The translations under genes and the position numbers were made by a program. A stretch of 27,395 nt of DNA from an uncultured Muribaculaceae bacterium (GTDB lineage Bacteria > Bacteroidota > Bacteroidia > Bacteroidales > Muribaculaceae): positions 1 through 27,395 of the forward strand of contig CAJTRT010000034.1 of the NCBI GenBank assembly GCA_910579105.1. The letters run 5' to 3'. Below the pieces are notes generated by a model, which made no database searches, was not told where the DNA came from, and saw only the letters and a list, made by a program, of their open reading frames with translations. Position 1 is the first letter of the stretch. Each line of letters begins with the position of its first letter. Positions 1 to 8,759 of the stretch are shown piece by piece.

Positions 1-365
1 GAGCCTTCGGAGGAGAACACCCTCGCCACCGGCACCATCGGGGTGACGCTCACGCGCAGACGGTTGTCGGGAAGGCGCTCCACCTCCACGCTCTCGGTGA
101 AGCGCAACCCGCGCAGGCGGTTCTCGACCCACTGGGTGTTGACCCTCGAAAGAGGTTTCCCGCCCCCGGGAATCCCCCAGCCGCGGAGCAGCCGCTCGAC
201 CTCGGCGCGCACGTCGCGCCCGGCCTCGGCGTCACCCTCGACGACCACCTCGACCCCGGCGCACCTCTCCCGGGCCGACATGTCGTCGGCTATGAAGAGG
301 GCGAAACCGAGGTAGACGGCGAGAATCACCGACAGCAGGCAGCGTATTACACCAGTCTTGGTCAC
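1..365 (-). CDS. ftsQ: Cell division protein FtsQ (partial, C-terminal part off the window)
   Basis: FtsQ is a bitopic inner-membrane divisome protein that links FtsL and other late proteins to the septum. Only the first 121 codons are present. The translation starts VTKTGVIRCLL, has one membrane segment at about residues 5-22, then a short POTRA-like region ending in a stretch (NTQWVENRLRGL, later VEVERLPDNRLRV) that matches the layout of Bacteroidota FtsQ. The start is GTG at 365-363. No ATG, GTG or TTG lies in frame upstream before the frame runs into murC, so this is the best start, though it is a weak one. It follows murC by 29 bases, the usual dcw order murC-ftsQ-ftsA-ftsZ. The identity rests on position, topology and the POTRA-like text; sequence similarity in FtsQ is always low. 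Confidence 0.85.
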   Translation of the reverse strand, partial: MTKTGVIRCLLSVILAVYLGFALFIADDMSARERCAGVEVVVEGDAEAGRDVRAEVERLLRGWGIPGGGKPLSRVNTQWVENRLRGLRFTESVEVERLPDNRLRVSVTPMVPVARVFSSEG

Positions 366-394
366 TTTTCCGTTATCTTTTTTTCGATTAACAA

Positions 395-1792
395 TCAGTC
401 GGCAGCGGCCAGCGGGCCGGCCTCGGCGGCCGCCTCGGCAATCCCCGGAAGGAGGTTGGCTATATCGCCGGCGCCGGCGGTCAACAGAATGTCAAAGTTA
501 GCGCTTTTTATTTTATTTATCAAGCCGTCGTAAGGAATTAACTCCTTGTCGGCGCAGGTGACTTTCGACAGAATCATCTCCGAACCGACTCCCGGAATCG
601 GCTCCTCGCGGGCCGGGTATATCGGAAGCAGCCACACGCGGTCGGCCATGGAGAGCGCGGCGGCGAAGCCGTCGGCGAAGTCGCGCGTACGGGTATAGAG
701 GTGCGGCTGGAACGCCACCGTCAGTTTCCTACCGGGATAAAGCGCTTTGACCGAGGAGATAGCCGCCCGTAGCTCGTCGGGGTGGTGGGCGTAGTCGTCG
801 ATGATGACGCGGCCCCGCGGGCCTTCCTCGCGGAGCCAGAACTCGAAGCGACGCTTAGCGCCCTGGAACGAGGCGACCGCCTCGCGGGCCTTTACAGCGT
901 CAAAACGGCCCGTGAGCCACACGGCGGCGAGAGCCGCCACCGCGTTCTCTATGTTCACCTCGACAGGCACGCCGAGCGAGATGTCGCGCACCTTGCCGCC
1001 GGGGAACACGAAGTCAAACGTGATCACCCCGTGTCCGCGGCGTATGTAGGCGGCGTGGAAGTCCCCCTCGTCCTTCGAGTAGGTATATACGCGCACGCCC
1101 TCGGCAGGACGCGGTTTGAGCTTCAGCCCGGTGTGCAGCAGCAGCGCGCCGTCGGGACGCACAAGCTCAGTGAAGCGGGCGAATCCTTCGAGATACCCTT
1201 CCTCGTCGCCGTAAATGTCGAGATGGTCGGGATCGGTAGCTGTCACAACCGCGATGTACGGCGTGAGCTGGTGGAAGGAGCGGTCGTATTCGTCGGCCTC
1301 TATTACCGAGAACGGTGAAACGGGACTGAGCAGGAAATTGGTGCCGTAGTTGCGGAGCACCCCGCCGAGGAAGGCGTTGCAGCCCGTTCCCTGCGTATGC
1401 AGGATATGCGCCGCCATGGAGGATGTGGTGGTCTTGCCGTGCGTGCCGGCGAAGCAGAGGCTCTTGCTCTGGCGAGTCACGTCGCCCAAGAGCCGCGCGC
1501 GCTTCACAACCTCGAAGCCGTTATCCCGGAAATAACCGAGAATCCTGTTGTCAGCCGGAACCGCGGGCGTGTATACTACCAGCGTGGCGGCCGGGTCCAG
1601 GAATACGGCGGGAATCTCCGCCTCGTCGTCGTTGAAGGTAATCGCGACCCCCTCCGCGGCGAGGTCGTCGGTAAGCTCGGAACGGGTGCGGTCATACCCG
1701 GCCACCTTGTAACCCTTGGCGAGGAAATAACGCTCGAGGGCCGCCATGCCTATGCCTCCGGCGCCGATGAAATATATATTGGTCTTCTCCAT
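395..1792 (-). CDS. murC: UDP-N-acetylmuramate--L-alanine ligase MurC
   Basis: Cytoplasmic ATP-dependent ligase that adds L-Ala to UDP-MurNAc, the first amino-acid step of peptidoglycan precursor synthesis. Numbered from the chosen start (465 aa), the N-terminal Rossmann motif GAGGIGM is at 10-16, the ATP-binding loop GTHGKTT at 116-122, EADEYDRSF at 165-173, DHLD at 189-192, and the C-terminal Mur ligase motifs DDYAHHPDE at 332-340 and FQPHLYTRT at 361-369. All catalytic regions are intact and the length is normal. The open frame extends 9 codons upstream to an ATG at 1819 that overlaps the end of murG by 14 bases. I chose the ATG at 1792 because the Rossmann motif then falls at the usual distance from the N terminus. 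ftsQ follows after 29 bases. Confidence 0.96.
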   Translation of the reverse strand: MEKTNIYFIGAGGIGMAALERYFLAKGYKVAGYDRTRSELTDDLAAEGVAITFNDDEAEIPAVFLDPAATLVVYTPAVPADNRILGYFRDNGFEVVKRARLLGDVTRQSKSLCFAGTHGKTTTSSMAAHILHTQGTGCNAFLGGVLRNYGTNFLLSPVSPFSVIEADEYDRSFHQLTPYIAVVTATDPDHLDIYGDEEGYLEGFARFTELVRPDGALLLHTGLKLKPRPAEGVRVYTYSKDEGDFHAAYIRRGHGVITFDFVFPGGKVRDISLGVPVEVNIENAVAALAAVWLTGRFDAVKAREAVASFQGAKRRFEFWLREEGPRGRVIIDDYAHHPDELRAAISSVKALYPGRKLTVAFQPHLYTRTRDFADGFAAALSMADRVWLLPIYPAREEPIPGVGSEMILSKVTCADKELIPYDGLINKIKSANFDILLTAGAGDIANLLPGIAEAAAEAGPLAAAD

Positions 1793-1805
1793 ATCGGTCA
1801 GTGTG

Positions 1806-2918
1806 TTAGTGTTTGACAATATAAAGCAGCCGTTCGGCTATCAGGTCGTCGGCACCCGGAAGCGCCATGGCCCGGGCCGCGCGGCGGATTTCATCCAGGC
1901 GTCCGGGCGACGCGAGCAGCGATGTGACGGTGCCGGCGAGACAGCCGCGGCAATCGCGGTCGAGCACCATGACGGCCGCGCCCTTGTCGGCGAGCGCCTC
2001 GGCGTTGTGGCGCTGATGGTCCTCGGCCACATTCGGCGACGGGACGAGCACCGACGCCATCCCCGCGATCTGTATCTCGGAAATAGTGGATGCCCCGGCG
2101 CGGGAAACCATCAGGTCGGCACCGGCATAAACAAGGTCCATACGGTCGATAAAAGGTTGTACCCGCAGGCGCCCGGCCACTTCGGGGTGTTCGGCCAGGA
2201 AACTGTCGGCAAACCCGCGGCACTCCTCAGCGTAGAGCTTGCCCGTCTGCCAGAGCACCGAGGCGCCGGCAGCCATAATGGCCTCGAGCGCTCCTTTCAT
2301 GGAATCGTTGACGGTACGGGCCCCGAGACTTCCCCCCACGACAGCCACCAAGGGCTTGTCGGCGGGGAAACCGAGCTCTGCCTTGGCCTCGGCTCGCCCG
2401 ACCGGGCAGTCGGCGATTCCGGCACGCACCGGGTTGCCGGTCTTCTCGATCTTCGCGGCAGGGAAGAAACGCTCCATACCGTCGTAAGCGACGCATATCG
2501 CGTCGGCCTTCTTCGCAAGCAGCTTGTTGGTAACCCCGGCGTAGGAGTTCTGCTCCTGTATAAGTGTGGGTATGCCGCGTTTCTGCGCCGCTTTGAGCAT
2601 AGGGCCGGAAGCGTATCCTCCCACCCCCACGCATATGTCGGGGCGGAACTCTTTGAGAATGGCTTTCGCCATGCGCATGCTTTTCAGCAGCCTGAACACC
2701 ACCGGTATGTTCTTCCACAGCTTCCGACGGTTGAAGCCGGCCACGGGCAACCCGATTATACGGTAACCCGCGGCAGGGACGCGCTCCATCTCCATACGCC
2801 CCAGGGCGCCCACGAAAAGGATTTCGGCTTCCGGATAGAGCCTTCTGACAGCCCCCGCGACCGCCAGGGCCGGGAAAATATGTCCGCCGGTGCCGCCACC
2901 GGAAATAAGCACTCTCAT
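1806..2918 (-). CDS. murG: UDP-N-acetylglucosamine--lipid I GlcNAc transferase MurG
   Basis: Peripheral membrane glycosyltransferase that transfers GlcNAc to lipid I to form lipid II on the cytoplasmic face. The 370 aa length is typical. GGGTGGHIFPA at residues 7-17 is the N-terminal glycine loop, GVGGYASGP lies at 98-106, QEQNSYAGVTN at 121-131, GGSLGA at 195-200, and the UDP-GlcNAc-binding SRAGASTISE at 272-281. It sits between ftsW and murC as in other Bacteroidales dcw clusters. The 149 bases before it (2919-3067) contain a pair of direct repeats TTAAAACGCT (2923-2932 and 2939-2948) and no convincing promoter. Confidence 0.97.
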   Translation of the reverse strand: MRVLISGGGTGGHIFPALAVAGAVRRLYPEAEILFVGALGRMEMERVPAAGYRIIGLPVAGFNRRKLWKNIPVVFRLLKSMRMAKAILKEFRPDICVGVGGYASGPMLKAAQKRGIPTLIQEQNSYAGVTNKLLAKKADAICVAYDGMERFFPAAKIEKTGNPVRAGIADCPVGRAEAKAELGFPADKPLVAVVGGSLGARTVNDSMKGALEAIMAAGASVLWQTGKLYAEECRGFADSFLAEHPEVAGRLRVQPFIDRMDLVYAGADLMVSRAGASTISEIQIAGMASVLVPSPNVAEDHQRHNAEALADKGAAVMVLDRDCRGCLAGTVTSLLASPGRLDEIRRAARAMALPGADDLIAERLLYIVKH

Positions 2919-3067
2919 ATTATTAAAACGCTTGGGTGTTAAAACGCTCAGGGCATAACTCTTGTCCTCGGCTCACGCCTCGGCACAGTGATGAATCTCT
3001 TTCCTTCCAGCCACGGTATGCGACAGATGATGAATCAGAACTATAACCCATATCCTGACAATTCGGT

Positions 3068-4399
3068 TCAGTCAATCTTGCCGGGATTCACCGCGTCCAT
3101 ATCCTCCGGGAGCTCGCGGGCAGCCGCCAGGATATCCTTTCGCTTGTTGCTCTGCGAGGCGAAGCGGCTCACAGCCAGCATAAGGCCGAACGCTATGGAG
3201 GTCGCGATGATCGATGTGCCCCCCTTGGAAATCATCGGCAGCGGCTGCCCAGAGACAGGGAACACCCCGGTGACGATGGCCATATGGAACAGCGCCTGCA
3301 ACACGATCATCACAGCCATTCCCATAACCAGCAGAGCCGGGAACACGTGGGTGCAGCGCGCCGCTATCACCCCGGCGCGCCCGAGCAGGCAGAGATACAG
3401 CACGAGAAGCGCCATACCCCCTATGAAGCCCCAGTCCTCGACGATTATGGCGAAGATATAATCGGAGAACGCCAGCGGCAGGCGCGCGGTCTCGCGCGAA
3501 TTGCCGGGAAGGACCCCGTGGATTCCTCCGTTGGCCTGGGCGAAATAGGAATACATCTCCTGGCGGTTCTTCGCGTCAATCCGGTATTCCGGGTCATACT
3601 TGTTGACGGAATCGTTGCCAAGCCAGCGGTCGATGCGCGCCATCCATGTCGACTGGCGGGCGTGGGTCACCTCCTTGCCATCCAAGTCCTTGCCGGTGGT
3701 CATGATGGCGGTGGTCTCAGCCGCCGTCTCACTGTCGCCGTCGCCGCGGACCGCCAGGAACACGCCCCCTATCGCGCCATAGCAGACAAGAACCAGAAGG
3801 AAGCGTTTCATATCCACCCCCGCGATCAGCATCATGGCGAAGGACACGCCCATCAGCAGCAGCGTGTTGGTCAGGCCCTGTGTGACAAGAAGGCCGCCGC
3901 ATACCAGCACGAAGCCGGCGCTGACTATCAGCCCGACATTCTTCACCCCCCGGCTCGCGCTGGTCTTGCGCGTCATCGTATAGGCGATGAAGAGCACCAC
4001 GGCGAGTTTCAGAAGCTCCGCCGACTGCAACGGGATGCCAAGAAGCACCATTGAGCGGCGGGCGCCGTTGATAATCTGGCCGTTGAAGAACACATAGAAC
4101 CCTATCACCAGGCTGAACAAGGCGAACAGCGGGGTAAACTGGATGATCCACTTGAATTTCAGACGCGACAGGCCGATCGTGATGCCGGCGCCGAGCACCA
4201 GCATCTTGCCGTGGCGCAGCAGCGGCGCGAGCACGTTGGAAGCCTGCACCTCGCGCGACGAGGCGCTGTACAGCTCCACCACCGACACCACCAGCAGGGC
4301 GATGTAGACGGCCCAGATATATTTGTCGGCCTTGCGGGTGTCGGCGCCCTCCCTGGCGGGGAGATCAGCCGCGAGCCCCTGGGGCATACCGGTTTCCAT
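3068..4399 (-). CDS. ftsW: Septal peptidoglycan polymerase FtsW (SEDS family)
   Basis: Multi-pass inner-membrane glycosyltransferase that polymerises lipid II at the septum together with its partner transpeptidase FtsI. At 443 aa it has about ten hydrophobic segments. SEDS signatures are present: NGARRSM at 111-117, FSDYIFAIIVEDWGFIGG at 311-328 with the conserved Asp at 313, and GVFPVSGQPLPMISKGGTS at 378-396. Residues about 218-300 form a long polar extracytoplasmic loop, and the N-terminal 25 residues are a polar cytoplasmic tail. FtsW rather than RodA is favoured by its dcw position between murD and murG. A 113-base gap separates it from murD. Confidence 0.95.
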   Translation of the reverse strand: METGMPQGLAADLPAREGADTRKADKYIWAVYIALLVVSVVELYSASSREVQASNVLAPLLRHGKMLVLGAGITIGLSRLKFKWIIQFTPLFALFSLVIGFYVFFNGQIINGARRSMVLLGIPLQSAELLKLAVVLFIAYTMTRKTSASRGVKNVGLIVSAGFVLVCGGLLVTQGLTNTLLLMGVSFAMMLIAGVDMKRFLLVLVCYGAIGGVFLAVRGDGDSETAAETTAIMTTGKDLDGKEVTHARQSTWMARIDRWLGNDSVNKYDPEYRIDAKNRQEMYSYFAQANGGIHGVLPGNSRETARLPLAFSDYIFAIIVEDWGFIGGMALLVLYLCLLGRAGVIAARCTHVFPALLVMGMAVMIVLQALFHMAIVTGVFPVSGQPLPMISKGGTSIIATSIAFGLMLAVSRFASQSNKRKDILAAARELPEDMDAVNPGKID

Positions 4400-4512
4400 A
4401 ATTAATTATTTTTATTGAGAGAGTTTTATAGGTCGCACGCAAGATAGACACGCATTCTTTGCTGGGACATGCCTTTGACATGTTTTATGACGATTATCTT
4501 TCAGATAGAAAT

Positions 4513-5889
4513 TCATTTCGTCGCGGCAAGATTCCTGACCGCCTCCTTGAAACGGCGCCCCCGGTCCTCGTAGCTCGTGAAGAGGTCGAAGCTGGCGCAG
4601 CATGGGGAGAGCAGCACCACATCCCCCTCTCCCGCGATCCCGCGGGCGGCGGCCACGGCCTCGTCGAGCGAATGGGTGTCGCGGAGCTCGGGCACCTCGC
4701 CTGAGAAGAAGTCAACGATTTTGGCGTTGTCCTTACCCATGGCCACGATGCCCTTTACCTTCTCGCGCACCAGCGGGAGAATCTCGGAATAGTCGTTCCC
4801 CTTGTCCTTCCCCCCGAGAATCAGCACGGTCTGCTTTCCGGCGGGCATGCTTTCGAGGGCGTACCAGCAGGAGTTGACGTTCGTGGCCTTGGAATCGTTG
4901 ATCCAGCGCACGCCGTCGACCATGCCGGCAGGCTCAAGGCGGTGTTCCACCCCCTCGAAATCGCCGAGCGCCCGGCGGATGTCCTCGTTCCTTACGTCCA
5001 TCAGGCACGCGCTCAGACCCGCCGCCATGGAGTTGAAGAGGTTGTGCAGGCCCCGCAAGGCCAGTTCGCGGCGCGGCATGCGCAGCTTCTGCTCCGCTGT
5101 GTCGAGCACCAGCTCCCCGTCTTCGTCGATCCACGCCGCCGCCCCCTCCTCGCGGTGTTCGGCGAAGGGGAAGAGGCGAGCCTCGGTGGAGACGCGCTCC
5201 AGCTGACGGCGGATCACCGGGTCATCCTCCCAGAAGATGAACGCATCGCAGGGAGTCTGGTTGCGCAGGATGCGGAACTTGGCGTTGATATAATTCTGCA
5301 TCTCGTAGTCGTAGCGGTCGAGATGGTCTGGGGTAATGTTCATCAGCACCGCGATGTTGGCCCGGAAGTCATACATGTTCTCGAGCTGGAAGGAGCTGAG
5401 TTCCACCACATAGACCTCGTGGGGATCCTCGGCCACCTGCCATGCCAGCGAGCGCCCGACATTGCCGGCAAGCCCGGCGTCGACACCCGCCTCGCGGAGT
5501 ATGTGGTAAATCAGCATGGTGGTGGTGGTCTTGCCGTTGGAGCCGGTTATGCATACCATCTTGGAATCGGTGTAACGCCCCCCGAACTCGATTTCCGAGA
5601 TTATGGGCGTCCCTTTCTCCGCGAGCTGCCTGACAAGCGGGGCCGTCGGGGGGATTCCCGGCGACTTGACCACCTCGTCGGCATCAAGCACCAGCCCGGG
5701 GGTGTGCCCCCCCTGCTCGAACGGGATTCCGCGACGTTCCAGCTCCGCGACGTAGCGGGGCGCGATCGTCCCGGCGTCGGAAAGAAACACGTCCATCCCC
5801 CTGGCCTTCGCGAGTATGGCGGCACCCACGCCGCTCTCGCCGCCTCCGAGCACCACCAGGCGCTTTTTATCGTCAATATTTCCAGCCAT
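4513..5889 (-). CDS. murD: UDP-N-acetylmuramoyl-L-alanine--D-glutamate ligase MurD
   Basis: Cytoplasmic ligase that adds D-Glu to UDP-MurNAc-L-Ala. The 458 aa protein shows the N-terminal nucleotide fold LVVLGGGESGVG at 11-22, the ATP loop GSNGKTTT at 116-123, ELSSFQLE at 163-170, PDHLDRY at 187-193 and NAKFRI at 202-207, where Lys204 fits the carbamylated metal-ligand Lys of the family. The C-terminal motif WINDSKATN is also present. ELSSFQLE and the order in the cluster separate it from MurC and MurE. It starts 15 bases after the end of mraY. A perfect TAACTTTG box (5924-5917) lies inside the end of mraY, 28 bases upstream of the ATG, and could be an internal promoter, but this is weak evidence. 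Confidence 0.96.
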   Translation of the reverse strand: MAGNIDDKKRLVVLGGGESGVGAAILAKARGMDVFLSDAGTIAPRYVAELERRGIPFEQGGHTPGLVLDADEVVKSPGIPPTAPLVRQLAEKGTPIISEIEFGGRYTDSKMVCITGSNGKTTTTMLIYHILREAGVDAGLAGNVGRSLAWQVAEDPHEVYVVELSSFQLENMYDFRANIAVLMNITPDHLDRYDYEMQNYINAKFRILRNQTPCDAFIFWEDDPVIRRQLERVSTEARLFPFAEHREEGAAAWIDEDGELVLDTAEQKLRMPRRELALRGLHNLFNSMAAGLSACLMDVRNEDIRRALGDFEGVEHRLEPAGMVDGVRWINDSKATNVNSCWYALESMPAGKQTVLILGGKDKGNDYSEILPLVREKVKGIVAMGKDNAKIVDFFSGEVPELRDTHSLDEAVAAARGIAGEGDVVLLSPCCASFDLFTSYEDRGRRFKEAVRNLAATK

Positions 5890-5904
5890 TTTAAGTCGGT
5901 CGAT

Positions 5905-7173
5905 TTATCTGATTTTCAAAGTTACGAAAGTTATTACCGCCAGGAAGAGCGTCACAATCCAGAAACGGGTGACGATCTTCGACTCCGGGATCGCCTGCAA
6001 CGGCTTCTGTATCAAGGCGTCGATTCCGGCGTTACCCTCCTTCTGATAATGATGGTGGAGGGGGGTCATCTTGAACACCCGTCGCCCTGTGCCAGTGCGC
6101 CTCTTGGTGTACTTGAAATAGGCCACCTGCACCATCACCGAAAGATCCTCGGCGTAGAACACAGCGCACAGCAGCGGTAGCAGCAGCTCCTTGTGGATCA
6201 GGATGGCGAGCACGGCGATGATGCCGCCGATCGTCAACGAGCCGGTGTCGCCCATGAACACCTGCGCCGGGTACGCGTTGTACCACAGGAACCCGACCAA
6301 CGCCCCGATGAACGCCGCCGAGAACACGGTGAGTTCCTCGCTACCCGGTATGTACATTATGTTCAGGTAGCTCGAATAGATGATGGAACCGCCGAGGTAG
6401 GCCATTATGGCGAGCGCCACGGCTATGATCGCCGAGCACCCGGTTGCCAGGCCGTCAAGGCCGTCGGTGAGATTCGCGCCGTTGGATGTGGCGGTCACAA
6501 GAAATATCGTGACCAGGATGAACAGCACCCATCCCCCGGCCTGCGCCCCCTCGTCGCCAAGCCAGCGCGTCAGCGACGAATAGTCGAAATTGTTCTCCTT
6601 CACGAAGGGTATGGTGGTCTGGGTGGCCTTTATGTCGTTCGACTCATATATGACCTCCTCCACCTCGTTGGACACGGCGTTGACCACCTCGTGGTTCTGC
6701 CGTATCACCATGTCGGGGGAGAGCATCATCGTGAGACCGACAATCAGCCCCAGCCCCACCTGGCCGATGATCTTGAACCGGCCGCTCATTCCGTCCTTGT
6801 TGTGACGCTTGATTTTGAGATAGTCGTCGGCGAAGCCGAGCGTCCCGAGCCACGCCGTCGCCACGATCATCAGCAGCATGTAGACGTTGGCCAGCTTACC
6901 GACGAGCAGGCACGGCACCAAAGTCGCCACTATGATGATTATGCCCCCCATCGTAGGGGTGCCGGTCTTCTTCATCTGCCCCTCGAGCCCGAGGTTGCGT
7001 ACGATTTCCCCGACCTGCATCATTTGCAGGCGGTCGATTATGCGGCGCCCTATCACCATGGCGATAAAGAGCGACAGTAGGATGGCCGCCCCGGCGCGGA
7101 AAGTGATGTAGTCCATCAGCCTCGCGCCTGGCACGCCCCATTCTTCAAGATACTGGAAAAGATAGTAAAGCAT
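5905..7173 (-). CDS. mraY: Phospho-N-acetylmuramoyl-pentapeptide transferase MraY
   Basis: Integral membrane enzyme that moves phospho-MurNAc-pentapeptide to undecaprenyl phosphate, forming lipid I. Family motifs are intact: KTGTPTMGG at 69-77, FADDYLK at 114-120 with the Asp pair 116-117, NLTDGLDGLA at 234-243, YNAYPAQVFMGDTGS at 298-312 and the triple-His loop PLHHHYQ at 371-377. At 422 aa it is about 60 residues longer than the roughly 360 aa proteobacterial enzyme. The extra length lies mainly at about 157-210, a polar segment between membrane helices, which I recall as a Bacteroidota trait. A TAACTTAG element in the 70-base gap before it resembles a promoter -7 box but has no clear partner. 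Confidence 0.97.
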   Translation of the reverse strand: MLYYLFQYLEEWGVPGARLMDYITFRAGAAILLSLFIAMVIGRRIIDRLQMMQVGEIVRNLGLEGQMKKTGTPTMGGIIIIVATLVPCLLVGKLANVYMLLMIVATAWLGTLGFADDYLKIKRHNKDGMSGRFKIIGQVGLGLIVGLTMMLSPDMVIRQNHEVVNAVSNEVEEVIYESNDIKATQTTIPFVKENNFDYSSLTRWLGDEGAQAGGWVLFILVTIFLVTATSNGANLTDGLDGLATGCSAIIAVALAIMAYLGGSIIYSSYLNIMYIPGSEELTVFSAAFIGALVGFLWYNAYPAQVFMGDTGSLTIGGIIAVLAILIHKELLLPLLCAVFYAEDLSVMVQVAYFKYTKRRTGTGRRVFKMTPLHHHYQKEGNAGIDALIQKPLQAIPESKIVTRFWIVTLFLAVITFVTLKIR

Positions 7174-7243
7174 CCTTCCTTGTTATGTTAACCTTCTGTT
7201 ATATTCTAAGTTATACCCGCGGCAGCCACACGCGTAACGGCTG

Positions 7244-8701
7244 TCAGCGGATTCCGAACACCTCGGCCACCACCTCGGCGTCGTCGAAATGGTGCTTAAC
7301 GCCGCGTATCTCCTGGTAGTCCTCGTGGCCTTTGCCCGCTATGAGGATCACGTCGCCCGGGGAGGCCATGGCCGCGGCAGCGCGGATGGCCTCGCGGCGG
7401 TCGGTGACGCTCAGCGACTTCTCGCGCAGCTCAGGGGTGTCGAGCCCGGCCTCCATGTCGCGCAGGATAGCCTCGGGCTGCTCGAAACGGGGATTGTCGG
7501 AAGTGAGGAACAGGCGGTCGGAACGCAGGGCCGCCTCCTTTGCCATGATAGGGCGCTTGCCGCTGTCGCGGTTGCCTCCTGCACCGACCACGGTGAACAC
7601 CCGGCCAGACGTTCCCACGACCTCGCGGATCGCCTGCAACACGTTCACCACCGCATCGGGGGTGTGGGCGTAGTCCACGATGGCGGTGACACCCTTGGGT
7701 GAGTGGAACGCCTGGAAGCGCCCGGCGACGGGCACCAGGCGGCTGATGTTCACCAGCACCTCCTCAGGGTTCCAGCCCAGGAGGACGCACGCCCCGTAGA
7801 CCGCCGTCAGGTTATACGCGTTGAACCTGCCTGTGAAACGCGTCTCCACCTGCCTGTCGTTGAGGCTCAGCAGGGTGCCGTCGAGACGGCTTTCGACCAC
7901 GCGCCCGCGGAAGTCGGCGAGCTGGCGCAGCGAATAGCCCTTGCGGTCGGCCTTTGTGTTTTGCAACATCACCTCACCCACTTTGTCGTCGGCATTGGTC
8001 AGGGCGAACGCCCCCGCGGGCAGTCCGTCGAAGAATTTCTTCTTGGCGTTCAGGTAATTGGCCACGGTCTTATGATAGTCGAGGTGGTCGCGGGTAAGAT
8101 TGGTGAACACCCCTCCCGCGAATGTCAGCCCGGCTATGCGCTTCTGGTCGGCGGCGTGGGAGCTGACCTCCATCGCGGCGTACTCGCAACCGGCCTCGAC
8201 CATCCTCGCCAGCAGGGCGTTGATGGTTATGGCGTCGGGGGTTGTCTGCTTCGCAGGCTCGCGGAGGGTGTCGATATAGTTGGCCACGGTGGAAATAAGT
8301 CCGGCCTTGTAGCCCATCAGACGCGCCATCTCGTAGATGAGCGTGGCGGTGGTGGTCTTGCCGTTGGTACCGGTCACACCCACCAGGCGGAGCTTGCCGG
8401 AGGGGTTGCCGTACCACCGCGAGGCAATCTCGCCGAGCGCCTCGGCTGAATCGGCGACACGGATATAGGTTACCGACTCCTCGCGTTCGGCGGGTATCTC
8501 CTCGACGACCATGGCCGCCAGCCCCTTGCCTTTGAGTGAAGGGATGAACGAATGTCCGTCGACCGTCACGCCGCGCACGGCGACGAACAGCCCACCCTCG
8601 CGCGCCTGGCGCGAGTCGGCGGTTATGGCGCTGAGTTCCTTGTCGGTGGCTCCGGCCACTTCCTCTACGCGGAGCCCCTGAATCAGATCCTGTATCTTCA
8701 T
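7244..8701 (-). CDS. murE: UDP-N-acetylmuramoyl-tripeptide synthetase MurE, meso-diaminopimelate type
   Basis: Cytoplasmic ligase that adds the third residue of the stem peptide. Numbered from the chosen start (485 aa), GTNGKTT is at 111-117, EVSSHA at 178-183, NLTRDHLDYH at 201-210, NAKKKFF at 218-224 (carbamylated Lys region), DYAHTPDA at 343-350 and DNPR at 402-405. DNPR is the known signature of meso-diaminopimelate selectivity; Lys-adding enzymes lack it. The open frame continues upstream to a start at 8770 that overlaps the end of ftsI, but the ATG at 8701 gives the normal N terminus (MKIQDLIQGL). No murF is present in the window, which is usual for Bacteroidales dcw clusters. Confidence 0.96.
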   Translation of the reverse strand: MKIQDLIQGLRVEEVAGATDKELSAITADSRQAREGGLFVAVRGVTVDGHSFIPSLKGKGLAAMVVEEIPAEREESVTYIRVADSAEALGEIASRWYGNPSGKLRLVGVTGTNGKTTTATLIYEMARLMGYKAGLISTVANYIDTLREPAKQTTPDAITINALLARMVEAGCEYAAMEVSSHAADQKRIAGLTFAGGVFTNLTRDHLDYHKTVANYLNAKKKFFDGLPAGAFALTNADDKVGEVMLQNTKADRKGYSLRQLADFRGRVVESRLDGTLLSLNDRQVETRFTGRFNAYNLTAVYGACVLLGWNPEEVLVNISRLVPVAGRFQAFHSPKGVTAIVDYAHTPDAVVNVLQAIREVVGTSGRVFTVVGAGGNRDSGKRPIMAKEAALRSDRLFLTSDNPRFEQPEAILRDMEAGLDTPELREKSLSVTDRREAIRAAAAMASPGDVILIAGKGHEDYQEIRGVKHHFDDAEVVAEVFGIR

Positions 8702-8759
8702 TTTTTCTTGCAGTGTCAAAAAATATATGCTGGGTCGTAAACAGTTCTTTAAAAGTCGG

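Noticed and set aside
4942..6180. Long plus-strand open frames over murD and mraY, and similar ones over murG (1746-2942) and the ftsW region (3284-4054)
   Set aside because: All are antisense to genes with clear family motifs, have no domain of their own, and occur because GC-rich codon use removes stop codons from the opposite strand.
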